Source: Zooshikella harenae (GTDB lineage Bacteria > Pseudomonadota > Gammaproteobacteria > Pseudomonadales > Zooshikellaceae). From it: 64,000 bases of DNA. Location of the stretch: assembly GCF_018837975.1 (NCBI RefSeq), contig NZ_JAGSOY010000020.1, forward strand, positions 16,211-80,210. Reading direction: 5' to 3'. The notes beneath the pieces were generated by a model. It was not told the origin of the DNA, did no database searches, and saw nothing but the letters and a program-made list of their open reading frames with translations. Position 1 is the stretch's first letter. Every line of letters begins with the position of its first letter. Of the stretch, positions 28,274 through 39,149 are shown piece after piece. Made by a program: the position numbers and the translations under genes.

Positions 28274-29407
28274 ATGTTATCTTTAGCATCAGACGCTTCA
28301 ACAGTGATATCCAATAGTTTTATTGCCAAATCTGTTGATCACGCAATAGGTCATGTACCTTTTGTTCAACTTAACCGAATTCATTCACTTTGCAAAAAAC
28401 ATCGCGTTTTTATGAAACTTGAATCGTGTAATCCTTCCGGTAGTATCAAAGACAAAAATGCCGCCTATCTGATTAATCAAGCAGAAAAAGAAGGCTTACT
28501 TAAACCAGGAGGCACTATTATTGAATCAAGCTCAGGGAATTTTGGTTTAGCACTCGCCAGTATTGGCGCGGCAAAGGGTTATCATGTCATCATTGTTATT
28601 GATGCCAAAACGCCACCGCCCGTGTTAAAAATGCTAAACGCTTATGGCGCACAACTGGTGGAAGTTCCCTTAAACCAAGCAGATGCTGCTGGTTCAATGC
28701 AAAAGGCACGTATGGCCAAAGCCAAAGAATTATCTCAAAAAATCAGTAACTCATTTTATCCTTGCCAGCACCTTAATCCTAATAATCCTGCTGCACATCA
28801 AGTATACACCGCACAGGAAATTACGGCTGCATTTAATCCAATGCCTGATGCAATTGTATTAGGTGTCAGTACTGCTGGGCAGTTGGCAGGCATAGCCCGC
28901 CATTTTCGTCAACACTCACCTCATACTGATATTATTTGTGTTGATGTCGCTGGTTCAGGTGTACTCGGTATGCCCCGTCATCCCTATAAAATGACAGGTC
29001 TAGGCTTATCATTTGTGCCTCCTGAATTTAGTTATGATTTTTTAGACTATGGTTATAATGTCACAGACCAAATTGCTTTTTCAATGTGTCATTATTTAGC
29101 ACGAATGGAGGGATTATTATTAGGTGCATCAACAGGGGCCATTGTGAGTGCGGGTCTTGCATACTTACAACAACAGTCGCACAACGTATCTATAGTACTT
29201 ATTAATCCTGATCGGGGAGACCGTTATTTAGATACTGTTTTCAATCCACAATGGTTACAAAAAAATAACCTTCCCCTTCTAGAGCAGCACGAACTTAATG
29301 CTGCTATTCAGCAACAACTACAACCTATTTACTCACCTACTTCACACATTAGTATTAACCAACACGTACCAGCGATTAGCTTTTCAGGTCAACATCAGAA
29401 TGAATAA
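28274..29407 (+). CDS. SbnA-like PLP synthase (CysK family)
   Basis: 377 residues from the ATG at 28274, chosen because AAAGGGA sits just upstream; an in-frame ATG at 28244 is less likely. The PLP lysine is in NPSGSIKDKNA (K59 from this start), the phosphate loop is in ESSSGNFGLALA, and the C-terminus carries NPDRGDRYLDTVF. This last segment and STGAIVSAG match SbnA, which joins O-phosphoserine to glutamate to make ACEGA, the precursor of 2,3-diaminopropionate in staphyloferrin B and other products. Ordinary cysteine synthases lack the RGDRYLD ending. The partner dehydrogenase SbnB is missing from the window. The substrate remains inference. Confidence 0.78.
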   Translation: MLSLASDASTVISNSFIAKSVDHAIGHVPFVQLNRIHSLCKKHRVFMKLESCNPSGSIKDKNAAYLINQAEKEGLLKPGGTIIESSSGNFGLALASIGAAKGYHVIIVIDAKTPPPVLKMLNAYGAQLVEVPLNQADAAGSMQKARMAKAKELSQKISNSFYPCQHLNPNNPAAHQVYTAQEITAAFNPMPDAIVLGVSTAGQLAGIARHFRQHSPHTDIICVDVAGSGVLGMPRHPYKMTGLGLSFVPPEFSYDFLDYGYNVTDQIAFSMCHYLARMEGLLLGASTGAIVSAGLAYLQQQSHNVSIVLINPDRGDRYLDTVFNPQWLQKNNLPLLEQHELNAAIQQQLQPIYSPTSHISINQHVPAISFSGQHQNE

Positions 29408-29467
29408 ATAATGCTTATGCATCAAGATATCTAAACACTGTTGTTTAGATCTCCACTAAGCCAAAAG

Positions 29468-29501
29468 CTCCCTTCACACGCTTTTGTTTATGTGAAGGGA
29501 G
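29468..29501 (+). terminator. Stem-loop after the SbnA-like gene
   Basis: CTCCCTTCACA (29468-29478) pairs perfectly with TGTGAAGGGAG (29491-29501). No U-tract follows, but the stem is long and lies 60 bp after the stop codon, so it probably ends or attenuates transcription before the exporter gene. Confidence 0.6.
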
Positions 29502-29515
29502 TTATAACCCTTCAT

Positions 29516-29538
29516 GAATCATTTTTAGGGTTTGTTGT
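29516..29538 (+). repeat. 23-bp direct repeat, left copy
   Basis: GAATCATTTTTAGGGTTTG plus TTGT; an identical copy is at 31004-31026. The two copies flank the exporter gene at 29610-30956. Shorter versions of the GAATCATTTTTAGG core occur in other gaps of the window. Confidence 0.85.
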
Positions 29539-29609
29539 GAATATTTTTTAGGGCGATTGCCCCAAAAGCAAAAACGCCCTTAAATTAAGGGTATATTAAG
29601 GAGTTATTT

Positions 29610-30956
29610 ATGAGCAAGGTTAATGGCTCATCCCGTAATTTACTAAAACAATTTATACCAATGGCCACCAGTGATATCGTCATGGCTCTGGGTGACCCTA
29701 TTATTATATTTGTATTGGCGAGTTTACCTGATAGTACACACTATCTTGCTGCATTTGCATTAGGCAAAAGCATTGCTGTTTTTTTTGAGAGCCCTATTAT
29801 TCCTATTTTACCCACTGCGAATGCCATGGCTTATCAAGCAAGAGCACGCAAGCTTTTGTTTCAATTTACTCTGATCCTGAGTATCGGTCTGATGATAGGG
29901 ATGCTACTCATTGGTTGCTTTCCAGCGCTTTCCATGTTTTTCCAAGTTGATACATCCCTTTGGCAATCAGCTTCACTACTCGTTTTATTACTCTGTCCTT
30001 GGCCATTGGTTATCAGTCTACGTCGATACTGGCAAGGCCAAATTATACGCGCAGGGTTTACTCATATTATTGCCAAGGGTTCATTACTGCGATGTTTACT
30101 ATTAACCATTACCGCTTTTACGATGGCCTTCTTCACCCACCAAGGTGCATGGATTGCCGCAGCCGCTTTATTAACTGGCGCTGTGAGTGAACTGTTATTT
30201 ATCCGAAATAAAATTAACAAAATTACACTGCAGGAGGACTGTAGTGCTTCACCTTTACCTGACAATTTAATGGCAATGAGTCGCTATTACTGGCCGTTAG
30301 CACAATCAATGATTTCACTGTGGGGAGCCCGTTTATTACTGCCTCTATTAATCGCGATGACAAGCACTTTAAATGTTGCTATTTGGGCAGCAGGTTGGGC
30401 ATTAGTCATCAGTATCAGTAATGGTGTAAGAATGTTGCAACAACTTGTCATACGTAACATAAACCACACACACAAAACAACACTTTGCCTATTTTCGATA
30501 AGCATTGGCTGTAGCTTTAGTTTACTTTTATTTCTGCTAGCCACTACGCCTTGGGGTCATGAATTCCTTCACTATTATGCAGGTAAACAGGATAAGTTAC
30601 TTTTAGGCATTCAGGATATTTTACTTGTCTGTAGCCTGCTACCATTATTGATGTCTCTGCAAAACTTCTGTCAAGGTTTACATATGGTACAAAGCTCAAC
30701 AGCGGTCATTGGGCGATCAGCACTTATTGCCAACCTAATGCTAATTGCAGGTGCTCTTTTCATGATGTATTTAAATGCAAGCCCTGCTTGGTTTGCAATC
30801 ATTGTTTGCCTGACAACACTACTTGAAGTCTTCTTATTAGCCTATCAATTAAAAAATAATATCAATGATGGGCACACAATATCCCTAATGAGACTAATAC
30901 GCATGATTCCCTTAAAAATCACAACAAGAACATCGATAAAAACCATAAACAACTAG
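29610..30956 (+). CDS. MATE/MOP-superfamily membrane exporter
   Basis: 448 residues with about 12 membrane segments and an AAGGAG site eight bases before the ATG. The start, LLKQFIPMATSDIVMALGDP, followed by an FALGKSIAVFFESP helix, has the pattern of multidrug/oligosaccharide exporters (MATE, with some likeness to ANK-type proteins). It has two internally similar halves of six helices. It follows the SbnA-like gene by 202 bp on the same strand, with its own ribosome binding site, and is a natural candidate to export the product of those genes. It is bracketed by the 23-bp repeats. The exact subfamily is uncertain. Confidence 0.72.
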   Translation: MSKVNGSSRNLLKQFIPMATSDIVMALGDPIIIFVLASLPDSTHYLAAFALGKSIAVFFESPIIPILPTANAMAYQARARKLLFQFTLILSIGLMIGMLLIGCFPALSMFFQVDTSLWQSASLLVLLLCPWPLVISLRRYWQGQIIRAGFTHIIAKGSLLRCLLLTITAFTMAFFTHQGAWIAAAALLTGAVSELLFIRNKINKITLQEDCSASPLPDNLMAMSRYYWPLAQSMISLWGARLLLPLLIAMTSTLNVAIWAAGWALVISISNGVRMLQQLVIRNINHTHKTTLCLFSISIGCSFSLLLFLLATTPWGHEFLHYYAGKQDKLLLGIQDILLVCSLLPLLMSLQNFCQGLHMVQSSTAVIGRSALIANLMLIAGALFMMYLNASPAWFAIIVCLTTLLEVFLLAYQLKNNINDGHTISLMRLIRMIPLKITTRTSIKTINN

Positions 30957-31003
30957 TCACTTAAATTTCATAATAAGACAAACAATGGTATCTATACCCT
31001 CAC

Positions 31004-31026
31004 GAATCATTTTTAGGGTTTGTTGT
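31004..31026 (+). repeat. 23-bp direct repeat, right copy
   Basis: Exact copy of the sequence at 29516-29538, 1488 bp away and 47 bp after the exporter stop codon. The preceding bases (CTATACCCTCAC) differ from the left copy by a few positions only. Confidence 0.85.
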
Positions 31027-31244
31027 CAGCGTTTTTGAACACCAAGGATAGTGTGAATGCAGTTTATGCAGGAGCATTTAACTGCCACCCCAGTCACATA
31101 TTAATATAAACTCCTGGAGTTTCATCGCTTGACGGCCGCCCCTTTAAACTCTTCGTATTGGGTATACTTGAAAAAGTAGACACCATTTTTAATAAAATAT
31201 ATCTATACTACTGTGATACAAGGATATCCTGCGCAAACTCATTT

Positions 31245-34200
31245 ATGATGAAATCAAGAAGGCATTTTTTTGTAAAGTATCTGGCTAGAATTTTTTTGCC
31301 CGTTGCTATTTTAATTTCAGCTCTTACCTATTTAGGTTATGAACTTGAGAATGAGCGTATTTATAATAGGCTGATGCTTACTGGCCAAGAAGTAGTTAGA
31401 GCAGGCAATACCACTGTTTTAAGAAGTCTTGACTTGATCACAAGCGATGTCATTTTTCTCTCTCATGAGTCAGAACTTAACGAATATATTAACGCCCCCA
31501 AACCAGAAACCTTACATAACATCCACAACGAGTGGATCAATTTTATTCGCACTAAAACCATATACGATCAAGTCCGCTGGATCGACGAGCATGGTTTGGA
31601 GCGTATTCGCGTCAATAGTAACAACGATGGTCAACCAACCTTTATTCCTATAAAACAGCTACAAAATAAAGCTGATCGTTATTATTTTTCTGAGACAAAC
31701 AAATTATCGCGTGATGACACTTTTCTTTCCGCGCTTGATTTAAATATTGAGCATCACCGTATTGAAGAACCACACAAGCCAACGCTGCGGGTAAGCACAC
31801 CTGTTTTTGATAGTAATAACAACCGACGAGGTATCGTTATACTTAACTATGCGAGCGGAGATATGCTTACCTTACTGCGCTCAATAAGCAACAACCATAT
31901 CTGGCTTACAAATGAGGATGGTTATTGGTTATTAGGTCCTAGCAAACCTGATGAATGGGGCTTTATGTTTGATCGTACAGATCTGACGATGGTAAACCGT
32001 TTTCCAAAAGCCTGGACCTATATTGTTAGTCACGAAAGTGGCAGCCTTGAGACCGAGTCTGGTTTTTGGACATTCTTAACGGTTAATCCATTATCAACTC
32101 AAAGCTCAGCACTTCATCATAACCAAAAGGCTTCGCAACAACCCAATTCTCTCCCTCATAACACCTGGAAGCTGATTCACTTTATTCCAGCGAGTGAGTA
32201 CTGGCCTTTGTTAAAAGAAACCCGGATTCAATTTATTACTTCAACGCTTTTACTATTTTTGGTTTTATTAGCCATCACATGGCGTTATTCGTTAGTACAA
32301 CGAACAAAAACACATGCATTATATCAAGTAGCGCATTCCAATAATGCCAAACGAAAAGCAGAACAAGCGCATGTAATAGAGATCGCCAAACACGCTTACG
32401 AATTACAAGTCGCTAAAGACAGCGCAGAACGAGCGAATCAATCAAAAACCAATTTTCTTTCAAATATGGGACACGAAATACGTACCCCCTTAAACGCAAT
32501 TCTAGGTCTTACTTACTTATTAGAAAAACAAGAAGATTTATCTTCTTCCGCTCAAAGTATGGTACAACGCATTTACAGTGCAGGTCAGTCTTTAATGGGT
32601 GTAATCAATGATATTCTCGATTTTTCAAAGATTGAAGCTAACAAACTGGAAATAGAAAGCATTCCCTTTCAACTGTCTGAAGTACTTGATAACCTTGCCA
32701 GCATTATGGCTACAACCGTGGGCCAAAAACCAATCGAAGTGGCCATTGCACCACCACCGTCCCATGCTGAACACCTAATAGGAGACCCACTCCGCCTTGG
32801 ACAAATCCTGACTAACCTTGTTAGTAATGCCATTAAATTTACCGAAAAAGGAGAAATCATTGTAAATGTTTCTCCCGTGAATAACGAACCGGTTATGGCA
32901 CCTATTCTATTACGTTTTTCTGTGATTGATACTGGAATAGGTATCCCCCAAGAAAAACAGCAACAAATATTTAACTCATTTACACAAGCCAATTCCTCTC
33001 AAACACGCATATACGGAGGTACTGGTTTAGGCTTAACGATTAGCCGGCACTTGATCGAAATGATGGGTGGAGAAATTGGCGTAAAAAGTGAAGTAGGTAA
33101 AGGCAGCGAGTTTTTTTTCGTTATTCCTTTTGAGTCAAGTAATCCAGCCCTCAATCAGGTTGACCCAGCATTTCACCAACATGTCTTAGTGATTGATGAC
33201 AATGCGTCTGCTCGCACGTTAATCTCTGAAAGTGTTGAGAGTCTTGGTTGGACTGCTTACTCAACCTCTTCATGTGAAGAAGCTTTAAAGTTAGTAAGTC
33301 AATGTAATGACAAACCATTTGATCTTTTATTAATCGACTGGCAAATGCCTGATATGGATGGAGTGACTTTTGCGACAAAAGTGAATGAAACATTTTCTCA
33401 TATGTCTTTCCAGACCATCTTAATGACCAGCGCTTATAAGCGAAAATCTCTGTATGACAACACTCAATCTTCATTTATTGATTATGTTTTGACAAAACCT
33501 ATCACCGCCTCCACTTTATACAATGTAGCACTCGAGTCACAAATGCGACGTTCTGCCCAGTATAAATCTGAAAAAATACCAACACAGAGATTAAAGGGGA
33601 TTCAGGCTCTTGTCGCTGATGATAGTGAAATCAACCGTACAATAGCGCGAAATATACTCGTTGAAGAAGGTGCTCATGTTGCACTTGCTGAAAATGGTGC
33701 AGATGCATTATCAATCTTGCGAACACACCCAGACCAGTATGATATTGTTTTTATGGATTTACAAATGCCGATCATTGATGGTTATGAGGCTATACAACAA
33801 ATAAGAACTGACCCCACTATCGCCTCAATACCAATCGTTGCTATTTCTGCAGAAGACATGAAACACCAGCATTCAAAAGAATTTATGGCAGGTATTAATC
33901 AATGTATTCCAAAGCCATTTAATCATAATGAATTAGTCTATGTTACGCGCAGTCTTACTAAATTAAGTAAAAATGACATCCCCTTTATTGAAGAATACAG
34001 CACTCAAAAAACCAGCGAGTCAAACCATATACCTTTACTTGACATAGATGATGCAACAGAAAAGTGGAATGAACTTGACAAATTTTATGTCCAATTAACA
34101 AACTTCACAACAGATCACAACAAGGATGTACAAAAAATTTGTGATGCTTTAAGACATAACAACATTGAATCTGCAAAAATAATTACTCATACATTACAAA

Positions 34201-34415
34201 ATGTTGCCAATAACTTATCACTAACACGTGTTGCTCAAGACGCGCGCGCATTAGAAATTACTTTTCGAAAAGAAGTGGAACCCAGTAAACGCGTTGATCA
34301 TAAAAAAGTACAGACATTATGTTCCACACTAAACCAGACAATCAGCACTGTAAACGAATATCTTACAGACAGCGCTAATACCAGCTCAAGTAAAACACCC
34401 ACACTAACCTCATAG
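31245..34415 (+). CDS. Hybrid sensor histidine kinase (Cache-HisKA-HATPase-REC-REC-HPT)
   Basis: About 1056 residues from the ATG at 31245 (a TTG at 31158 would add 29). The start is chosen because [15 protein letters not shown] then aligns with the N-terminus of the next kinase, and the phosphorylatable His falls at 410 against 411 there. Order: membrane helix, about 300-residue periplasmic Cache-like sensor, second helix (about 330-350), HisKA with [13 protein letters not shown] (Gly where Ser is usual), HATPase with DTGIGIP and [10 protein letters not shown], two receivers ([24 protein letters not shown]) and a C-terminal HPT with [11 protein letters not shown]. It is paralogous to the next gene; both probably feed the HD-GYP regulator. 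Signal unknown. Confidence 0.9.
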   Translation: MMKSRRHFFVKYLARIFLPVAILISALTYLGYELENERIYNRLMLTGQEVVRAGNTTVLRSLDLITSDVIFLSHESELNEYINAPKPETLHNIHNEWINFIRTKTIYDQVRWIDEHGLERIRVNSNNDGQPTFIPIKQLQNKADRYYFSETNKLSRDDTFLSALDLNIEHHRIEEPHKPTLRVSTPVFDSNNNRRGIVILNYASGDMLTLLRSISNNHIWLTNEDGYWLLGPSKPDEWGFMFDRTDLTMVNRFPKAWTYIVSHESGSLETESGFWTFLTVNPLSTQSSALHHNQKASQQPNSLPHNTWKLIHFIPASEYWPLLKETRIQFITSTLLLFLVLLAITWRYSLVQRTKTHALYQVAHSNNAKRKAEQAHVIEIAKHAYELQVAKDSAERANQSKTNFLSNMGHEIRTPLNAILGLTYLLEKQEDLSSSAQSMVQRIYSAGQSLMGVINDILDFSKIEANKLEIESIPFQLSEVLDNLASIMATTVGQKPIEVAIAPPPSHAEHLIGDPLRLGQILTNLVSNAIKFTEKGEIIVNVSPVNNEPVMAPILLRFSVIDTGIGIPQEKQQQIFNSFTQANSSQTRIYGGTGLGLTISRHLIEMMGGEIGVKSEVGKGSEFFFVIPFESSNPALNQVDPAFHQHVLVIDDNASARTLISESVESLGWTAYSTSSCEEALKLVSQCNDKPFDLLLIDWQMPDMDGVTFATKVNETFSHMSFQTILMTSAYKRKSLYDNTQSSFIDYVLTKPITASTLYNVALESQMRRSAQYKSEKIPTQRLKGIQALVADDSEINRTIARNILVEEGAHVALAENGADALSILRTHPDQYDIVFMDLQMPIIDGYEAIQQIRTDPTIASIPIVAISAEDMKHQHSKEFMAGINQCIPKPFNHNELVYVTRSLTKLSKNDIPFIEEYSTQKTSESNHIPLLDIDDATEKWNELDKFYVQLTNFTTDHNKDVQKICDALRHNNIESAKIITHTLQNVANNLSLTRVAQDARALEITFRKEVEPSKRVDHKKVQTLCSTLNQTISTVNEYLTDSANTSSSKTPTLTS

Positions 34416-34619
34416 TTTTTCCTTGGGTCAGGGTAATTCTTCTGTATTATTAGTTTTGAAGAATGACGACTAAAATTACACTATAATAGTATTCAATAAA
34501 CCTTTTTCCAAAATATATTCATCTACGAAGTTCACTTTCAGGTAAAAAACGATCAAGTGTATTAATCTATACCCATAACAAATAAAGGGTATATTAAATA
34601 ACAATTTGGTAGTGAATAC

Positions 34620-37600
34620 ATGTCCCAAACACGCCATTTTTTTGTCAAGCATTTTTTGATTTTATTTTTACCTGTATCCTTTCTGCTTTTAGGAATTGCT
34701 TATTTTTTCTATCAAGTTCAAGCAGAACAAATATATGGCCAACTTAGACTTACCAGCCAGGCAAGTGTTGATGCAGGTCGAGCGACTATTTCTCGAAATT
34801 TTGATTTGATCACCGGTGATTTATTATTCTTAGCCAAAGAAAAAGAGCTAAGTAAATTACTTAATAATAAAACACCGTTGTCACTTAAAAATATTAAGCA
34901 ACAATGGATCAGTTTTTCTTACGTGAAACAAGTTTATGACCAAATCCGTTGGATTGATGAAACGGGTATGGAACAAGCACGTATTAACTACAATAGTGGT
35001 AAATCATTCGCAGTATCAACGCAACAATTACAAAATAAAGCTAGTCGCTATTATTTCACTGAAACGCATAAGCTTAAAAAAGATGAAATTTATATTTCTA
35101 CGCTTGACCTTAATGTTGAACAAGGAAAAGTCGAATTACCACGAAAACCAACCATTCGCATAGCCACCCCATTAATTAACGAAGGAGGTGAAAGACGTGG
35201 CATTATTGTTCTTAACTTTAACAGTACAGATATGCTGGAACAGCTCCGTATTGTTAATCGAAATCATCTTTGGTTAACCAATAAAAAAGGGCACTGGTTA
35301 CTTGGACCTACCCATAAAGATGAGTGGGGGTTTATGTTCGAAAAGCCAGAGTTAAGTGTCGCTCATCGTTATCCTGAAGCTTGGGCTGATATATCGACCA
35401 AGGAAAGTGGTGCATTTGAAACATCTGAAGGGTATTGGGTATATCACACTGTGTATCCCCTTCATACCATTAAAGTCAGTCAACAAAATAGTCAAGATCA
35501 ATACGAACCTACTCCACTTCAACTTCATAAACTCAAGTATTCCTGGTACTTAATTCATTTCACACCTAATAACCAATATTTACCTCAGCTTGAAGTAAAA
35601 GCCTCACAGACAATTGCTATGACCATGCTGCTACTCGTCATTTTATTTATGGGAACATTGAGGCTTACTCGCCTACAGCAAAAAGAAGCAACTGCCTTGA
35701 AGGAGGCCGCCAACGCGCTGGAATTACAGCGAAAGACTGAGCATACCTATGCAGAAGAAATGGCTAAACGCGCCGATGAACTTCAAGCCGCTATGAGTAC
35801 GGCAGAACAAGCCAATCAAGCCAAATCTGACTTTTTATCCAATATGAGTCACGAAATTAGAACGCCCATGAATGCTATTCTTGGATTAGCCTACCTATTA
35901 GAAAAACAAGAAAATTTATCGCCATCAGCTATTGCAATGGTACGAAAAATACATAGTTCAGGACGAGCGTTACTGGGTATTATCAATGATATTTTAGATT
36001 TCTCTAAAATAGAAGCTAGCCGACTTGAAATTGAAAACATACCTTTTCAACTATCTGAAGTACTCGACAACTTAGCCAATATTATGTCGTCAGCTGTTGG
36101 TCAGAAGTCCGTTGAAGTCGTCGTTGCACCTGCTCCAGATGGTGCCGACTTTTTAAAAGGTGATCCATTACGTCTTGGACAAGTACTTATTAATTTAGTC
36201 AGTAATGCAATCAAGTTTACCGAAAAAGGTGAGGTTGTCTTGGGTATCACTCGAGTCAACAGTGATCAACCCAATAACACTATACATCTTCGTTTTTCAG
36301 TCAAAGACACAGGTATTGGTATTCCTAAACACAAGCAAAAGCAAATTTTTGAGTCATTTAGTCAAGTAGATGCCTCTACCACAAGGAACTTTGGAGGATC
36401 AGGGCTAGGACTAACGATCAGCCGACATTTAGTTAAGTTGATGGGAGGTCAGTTACATTTAAATAGTACATTAGGTAAAGGCAGTGAATTTTTCTTTACA
36501 TTGTCTTTTGGCTGTAGTGATCCTTCCTATAGTTCAGTGCCAGAAATGTTACATCAACGTATTTTAATTGCTGATGACAATAATACAGCTCGGCTGTTAC
36601 TTTCCGATACTGCCGCAAGTTTAGGGTGGAATGCAGTTACAGTTGATTCAGGTATTAAAGCCATTGAAGCTGTCAATAATATCCATCAACCGTCCTATGA
36701 TATTTTATTGCTCGACTGGCGAATGCCCGGAGTAGATGGTCTTGCAGCCGCAGCCGAAATTAAAGAAAAATTTCCAGGCTGGAAGTCGCCCATCATTATT
36801 ATGGTTACGGCCTATGACCGCCAACAGCTATTTGAGCAACCAGAACATTATCTGGTTGATGGTATACTGACTAAACCCGTCACCAGTTCCTGCCTGTATA
36901 ATGCTGTTTTAGATGCCAAAAATCGTCGATCACCAACAAAAACACAGAAAAATCTACCTCCCACACAACGCTTGAAAGGAATACGTATTCTTGTTGTTGA
37001 TGACAGTGAAATAAACCGTGATGTAGCTGAAGATATACTGACAGGAGAAGGCGCAATTGTTGATGTTGCCGAAAATGGACTACATGCATTAAAAGTTCTG
37101 GAAACTGAAAACACATCATTTGATGTTGTTTTGATGGATATGCAAATGCCTGTTATGGACGGTTACGAAGCAACCCGAAAAATTCGTTCAACACCTTCAC
37201 TTCACCACTTACCTGTTATTGCATTGACAGCAGGTGCATTTAAAATACAACAAGATGAAGCCTTTAAAGCAGGTATCAATGAGTTCGTATCCAAGCCTTT
37301 TGATATCACTGAACTCGTTAATGCTACACTACGGCTGTGTGGTAAAAAACTTGCCTCCTCCTCAAGCAGTAACAAAACACAAGAAGACAACAGCTCAAAT
37401 CAACCACCAGATATTCAAACGCCCCATACAGATCAAGAGGCTCACCTTGAACATTCAGCAGAGCCCAATGCGATCACTGAAAAGCCATTAGTTGATATTG
37501 AAGATGGTAAACGCAGATGGCGAAAAGTTGCGTCATACCATAAGCAGTTAAACGTTTTCATACATAGTCATAGTGACGATGCTATACAAGTAAACAATGC

Positions 37601-38111
37601 TCTCCATCAAGGTGATACGGAACAAGCCAAGGCCATTGTTCATAAGTTAAAAGGTGCTGCGGGTACACTCTCATTATTCCGTGCCGCCAATGAAGCTGAT
37701 GCGTTAGAGCAAGCACTACAAGACTCTCAACATAAAAGTAACCAACAAAACAATGAAAGTTTAGCTCAAGCCTTACAGGCGACAATGCAAAAAACCCTTT
37801 CCATTATTCAAAACTATCTTTCCTCTCAAATTCAAGATGTGAGTGGTCAACAACAGGCTGTCCCTCCACCAGTAAAGTCTAAAGAAATTAAAACGTACTG
37901 TGATCAACTTCTACAAGCATTAAATACAGATGACCCTGAGATTATTGAACCACTTTTGCATAAACTTGAAGGGAAATTACCCAAAGAATTTCAGTCAAAA
38001 CTGGTAACCTGCATTGAAATGTTCGACTTCCGTGGAGCCGAAATACTGATTCGCACCTTGCTGGAATCAAGGACGGTAAAACATGAACAGAAAACCCATT
38101 CTATGCATTGA
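34620..38111 (+). CDS. Hybrid sensor histidine kinase, paralogue with C-terminal extension
   Basis: 1163 residues. Same order as the upstream kinase: membrane helix, Cache-like periplasmic sensor, second helix (about 335-350), His[17 protein letters not shown] with His411, HATPase ([17 protein letters not shown]), two receivers ([24 protein letters not shown]) and HPT with [13 protein letters not shown]. After the HPT comes an extra region of about 90 residues (from about 1075) with no recognised domain. The last 29 bp overlap the HD-GYP response regulator, so the two are translationally coupled. The periplasmic region matches its neighbour along its length, which indicates a tandem duplication that has diverged. 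Confidence 0.92.
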   Translation: MSQTRHFFVKHFLILFLPVSFLLLGIAYFFYQVQAEQIYGQLRLTSQASVDAGRATISRNFDLITGDLLFLAKEKELSKLLNNKTPLSLKNIKQQWISFSYVKQVYDQIRWIDETGMEQARINYNSGKSFAVSTQQLQNKASRYYFTETHKLKKDEIYISTLDLNVEQGKVELPRKPTIRIATPLINEGGERRGIIVLNFNSTDMLEQLRIVNRNHLWLTNKKGHWLLGPTHKDEWGFMFEKPELSVAHRYPEAWADISTKESGAFETSEGYWVYHTVYPLHTIKVSQQNSQDQYEPTPLQLHKLKYSWYLIHFTPNNQYLPQLEVKASQTIAMTMLLLVILFMGTLRLTRLQQKEATALKEAANALELQRKTEHTYAEEMAKRADELQAAMSTAEQANQAKSDFLSNMSHEIRTPMNAILGLAYLLEKQENLSPSAIAMVRKIHSSGRALLGIINDILDFSKIEASRLEIENIPFQLSEVLDNLANIMSSAVGQKSVEVVVAPAPDGADFLKGDPLRLGQVLINLVSNAIKFTEKGEVVLGITRVNSDQPNNTIHLRFSVKDTGIGIPKHKQKQIFESFSQVDASTTRNFGGSGLGLTISRHLVKLMGGQLHLNSTLGKGSEFFFTLSFGCSDPSYSSVPEMLHQRILIADDNNTARLLLSDTAASLGWNAVTVDSGIKAIEAVNNIHQPSYDILLLDWRMPGVDGLAAAAEIKEKFPGWKSPIIIMVTAYDRQQLFEQPEHYLVDGILTKPVTSSCLYNAVLDAKNRRSPTKTQKNLPPTQRLKGIRILVVDDSEINRDVAEDILTGEGAIVDVAENGLHALKVLETENTSFDVVLMDMQMPVMDGYEATRKIRSTPSLHHLPVIALTAGAFKIQQDEAFKAGINEFVSKPFDITELVNATLRLCGKKLASSSSSNKTQEDNSSNQPPDIQTPHTDQEAHLEHSAEPNAITEKPLVDIEDGKRRWRKVASYHKQLNVFIHSHSDDAIQVNNALHQGDTEQAKAIVHKLKGAAGTLSLFRAANEADALEQALQDSQHKSNQQNNESLAQALQATMQKTLSIIQNYLSSQIQDVSGQQQAVPPPVKSKEIKTYCDQLLQALNTDDPEIIEPLLHKLEGKLPKEFQSKLVTCIEMFDFRGAEILIRTLLESRTVKHEQKTHSMH

Positions 38112-39087
38112 TGATGAACCTTGTAATCTTGCACTCGTCCGCGAAATTCTGCAGGGCAGCTATAGGCTTGTTTTTGCACGCAATGGAACAGAAGGCATTG
38201 AAGCCGTAAATAAACATCAGCCCTCCCTCATTCTTCTAGATGTTGAAATGCCTGGGATGAATGGGTTTGAGGTAGCCCAATACTTAAAAAGCTCTCCCAG
38301 TAGCGTGGATATTCCTATTATTTTTGTCACATCATTAAATCAGGAAATTGATGAACAAACAGGCTTTGATGTAGGTGGCGTTGACTATATATCTAAGCCA
38401 ATATCACCGCCAATTTTGCGAGCAAGAGTACGTACTCACTTATCCTTGATACAGGTATCTGCATTGGAGGCAAGTCACCGGTCAGCCATTCATATGTTAG
38501 GGGAAGCAGGCCATTTTAATGATACAGATACCGGAGTTCATATTTGGCGGATGGCTGCTTATACCCGGCTTATAGCAGAAGAAGTTGGCTGGAGTGAAGA
38601 AGATGCCAAGCTACTAGAACTAGCAGCGCCAATGCATGATACAGGAAAAATTGGTATTCCTGATGCGATTTTACAAAAACCAGGTAAGCTCACGAGTGAC
38701 GAGTGGTTGATTATGAAAAAGCACTCTCAAATTGGCTTTAATATTCTTAATCAAAGTCAGGCACCAGTATTCCGACTTGCCGCAGAAATTGCGTTAAACC
38801 ATCATGAACGTTGGGATGGAAGTGGTTATCCGAATGGGCTCGCTAACGAACGGATTCCAGAAACAGCTCGAATTGTTGCCATTGCTGATGTTTTTGATGC
38901 CTTAACAATGCGTCGTCCTTATAAAGAACCCTGGCCTTTAGAACGTACGCTAAAAACAATGGAAGAAATGGCCGACAGCCATCTTGACGCCCACTTAGTA
39001 GAAGTGTTTTTTAACATTCTTCCTAACATTCTTGAAACCAAGAAAATATGGGATGAAAGAGAAAAAAAAATGAAAGTGGCAGAATAA
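38083..39087 (+). CDS. Response regulator with HD-GYP c-di-GMP phosphodiesterase
   Basis: 334 residues. An N-terminal receiver (DDEP; phospho-acceptor in [17 protein letters not shown]) is followed by an HD-GYP domain with [13 protein letters not shown] and [15 protein letters not shown], so the metal ligands and the GYP motif are intact. It should hydrolyse c-di-GMP, and its receiver is probably the target of the two upstream hybrid kinases. The start codon lies inside the second kinase gene (29-bp overlap) with a GGACGG site upstream. A GGDEF-EAL protein is convergent downstream. Confidence 0.93.
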   Translation: MNRKPILCIDDEPCNLALVREILQGSYRLVFARNGTEGIEAVNKHQPSLILLDVEMPGMNGFEVAQYLKSSPSSVDIPIIFVTSLNQEIDEQTGFDVGGVDYISKPISPPILRARVRTHLSLIQVSALEASHRSAIHMLGEAGHFNDTDTGVHIWRMAAYTRLIAEEVGWSEEDAKLLELAAPMHDTGKIGIPDAILQKPGKLTSDEWLIMKKHSQIGFNILNQSQAPVFRLAAEIALNHHERWDGSGYPNGLANERIPETARIVAIADVFDALTMRRPYKEPWPLERTLKTMEEMADSHLDAHLVEVFFNILPNILETKKIWDEREKKMKVAE

Positions 39088-39149
39088 TTACCCAAAGTAG
39101 TTAGCGCTGTAAAACTATAAAATTGATAACAATTCTAAGCATAAATAAC

